Below, one piece after another: positions 62,274 to 62,850 of a DNA stretch of 62,850 nt. The first letter of the stretch is position 1; the number at the start of each line of letters is the position of its first letter. Under the pieces are notes generated by a model. The model was not told where the DNA came from. It searched no databases and saw nothing but the letters and a program-made list of their open reading frames with translations. This stretch comes from CAYONZ01 sp964405465 (lineage in GTDB: Bacteria > Bdellovibrionota > Bdellovibrionia > Bdellovibrionales > JAMPXM01): positions 1 to 62,850 of the forward strand of contig CAYONZ010000021.1 in NCBI GenBank assembly GCA_964405465.1, read 5' to 3'. The translations under genes and the position numbers were made by a program.

Positions 62274-62324
62274 GGGGTCTAAATGACCGTGTGCAGTTTA
62301 GACTCCTTGAAATCCTAAACTGCA
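62274..62324. promoter_or_regulatory. Two mutually exclusive hairpins in the 268-bp intergenic region
   Basis: TGCAGTTTAG (62292-62301) and CTAAACTGCA (62315-62324) form a perfect 10-bp stem. The overlapping TTTAGACTCC (62297-62306) can instead pair with GGGGTCTAAA (62274-62283) at 9 of 10 positions. Such competing stems are the design of attenuators and riboswitches. On the minus strand the site is 190-240 nt upstream of the hypothetical gene starting at 62084, and the loop of the first stem shows AAGGAG. The rest of 62085-62352 holds nothing I can identify. Confidence 0.4.
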
Positions 62325-62352
62325 GATTCGCCTCGGCCATCTTGTTTGGTTC

Positions 62353-62811
62353 TTAGTCGCGTATCATCTCGAGCTCACCAGACGGAAATTCTCCTTTTTG
62401 GCAAGTAGCACATCGAACGGCCATCGAGACTCTTTGGGTCTCTGGGTTGTACTTGAACACGACATTCATAGGTCGCCCCGTTGAATCAACAATCGAAGCC
62501 TGAAGCGTGCGTGATGTTTTTAAATGCGAGGTCTGTCCCTCGGCGACAATCTGTTTTGTGTTCATGTCACGAATGACGATGTGAATGTAAATCATCTTGC
62601 CTTGAGATTTTGTCGAATCTAGAAGCACTTCAACATTCGTTTTCTCATTGATCCAATGGCCTTTTTCAATCACATGCAACGGAAATGGGCAGTCTCGACA
62701 AGCATCGGCAGCCACATTGCCAAGTGTAACTAAAGCAAATAGAGCCATCCATCTGACGAGCTTTCTCTTAATTGTCTTTGATCCATCCAATTTCAATCTC
62801 AACATTTCCAT
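62353..62811 (-). CDS. Secreted small protein with two CxxC motifs, unknown function
   Basis: A 152-aa protein from ATG 62811 (GAGGG upstream). The basic start and hydrophobic run (WMALFALVTLGNVAADA) fit a signal peptide. The mature chain begins CRDCPFPLHVIEKGHW and has a second pair CATC near the C-terminus (AVRCATCQKGEFPSG). The paired CxxC sites could bind metal or form disulfides. Between them is a beta-rich region. No family recognised. Confidence 0.6.
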   Translation of the reverse strand: MEMLRLKLDGSKTIKRKLVRWMALFALVTLGNVAADACRDCPFPLHVIEKGHWINEKTNVEVLLDSTKSQGKMIYIHIVIRDMNTKQIVAEGQTSHLKTSRTLQASIVDSTGRPMNVVFKYNPETQRVSMAVRCATCQKGEFPSGELEMIRD

Positions 62812-62850
62812 AGCAATTCCCTCTGCTCTAATTGGCAATCAAAACTCTTG

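Overview
This window looks like a scaffold from a Gram-negative bacterium of the Bdellovibrio type (Bdellovibrionota, former delta-proteobacteria). That placement is an inference from several features: lipoprotein and outer-membrane genes (lspA, lpxH), a cbb3 oxidase operon with a CcoN-CcoO fusion, a nucleotide-salvage cluster, many secreted hydrolases, and an FtsZ with a very long glutamine-rich linker. I recognise no rRNA, tRNA, CRISPR array, prophage or insertion sequence. Five runs of exactly 100 N (40713, 44681, 46816, 48111, 56574) are assembly placeholders. They cut mraY, ftsW and murC and lie upstream of murC and ftsQ.

Layout. 1-15.2 kb: an LspA fused to a HAMP-type membrane module, an oligopeptide-binding lipoprotein, a secreted protein with a caspase/gingipain-like His...Cys pair preceded by four 30-bp hairpin repeats, dacB and mltD (peptidoglycan remodelling), a large lipoprotein with an outer-membrane beta-barrel gene, the salvage genes tdk-upp-hpt, and a zinc-ribbon/secretin-like membrane protein. 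15.2-19.2 kb: the first dcw (division and cell wall) block, mraZ-rsmH-ftsL-ftsI, with a promoter and a 10-bp-phased MraZ operator. 19.2-32.3 kb: an unrelated block with a tight minus-strand cco operon (ccoI-S-NO-Q-P-G and a TauE/UreH-like gene), a CBS protein, a CoA-transferase, a pseudo-receiver, a double universal stress protein and an NtrC-type regulator. 32.3-49.4 kb: murE, murF, mraY, murD, ftsW, murG, murC and murB, interrupted by a subtilase lipoprotein, a truncated globin, an S1/P1 nuclease and a histidine kinase. 49.4-56.7 kb: two secreted or membrane unknowns and three pilin-like genes. 56.7-61.6 kb: ftsQ-ftsA-ftsZ-lpxH. The end holds two small unknown genes.

How the genes work together: the plus-strand dcw genes make peptidoglycan precursors (murE/F/D/G/C/B, mraY) and the divisome (ftsL/I/W/Q/A/Z). 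No ddl was seen in its usual place between murB and ftsQ. The foreign blocks sit between dcw sub-blocks, often on the opposite strand.

The most striking novelty is the pilin trio at 51.4-56.4 kb. One protein resembles PilX/GspK, one carries a C-terminal beta-sandwich-like region, and one is a 1039-residue prepilin with a cadherin-like domain and a beta-solenoid-like tail. All three share a previously unfamiliar six-cysteine module with nearly invariant spacing, which suggests a set of pilus-tip adhesins. Other points of interest are the LspA-HAMP fusion, a lipoprotein with an aerolysin-like amphipathic hairpin pattern, twin palindromes before murC, and several RNA-structure candidates.
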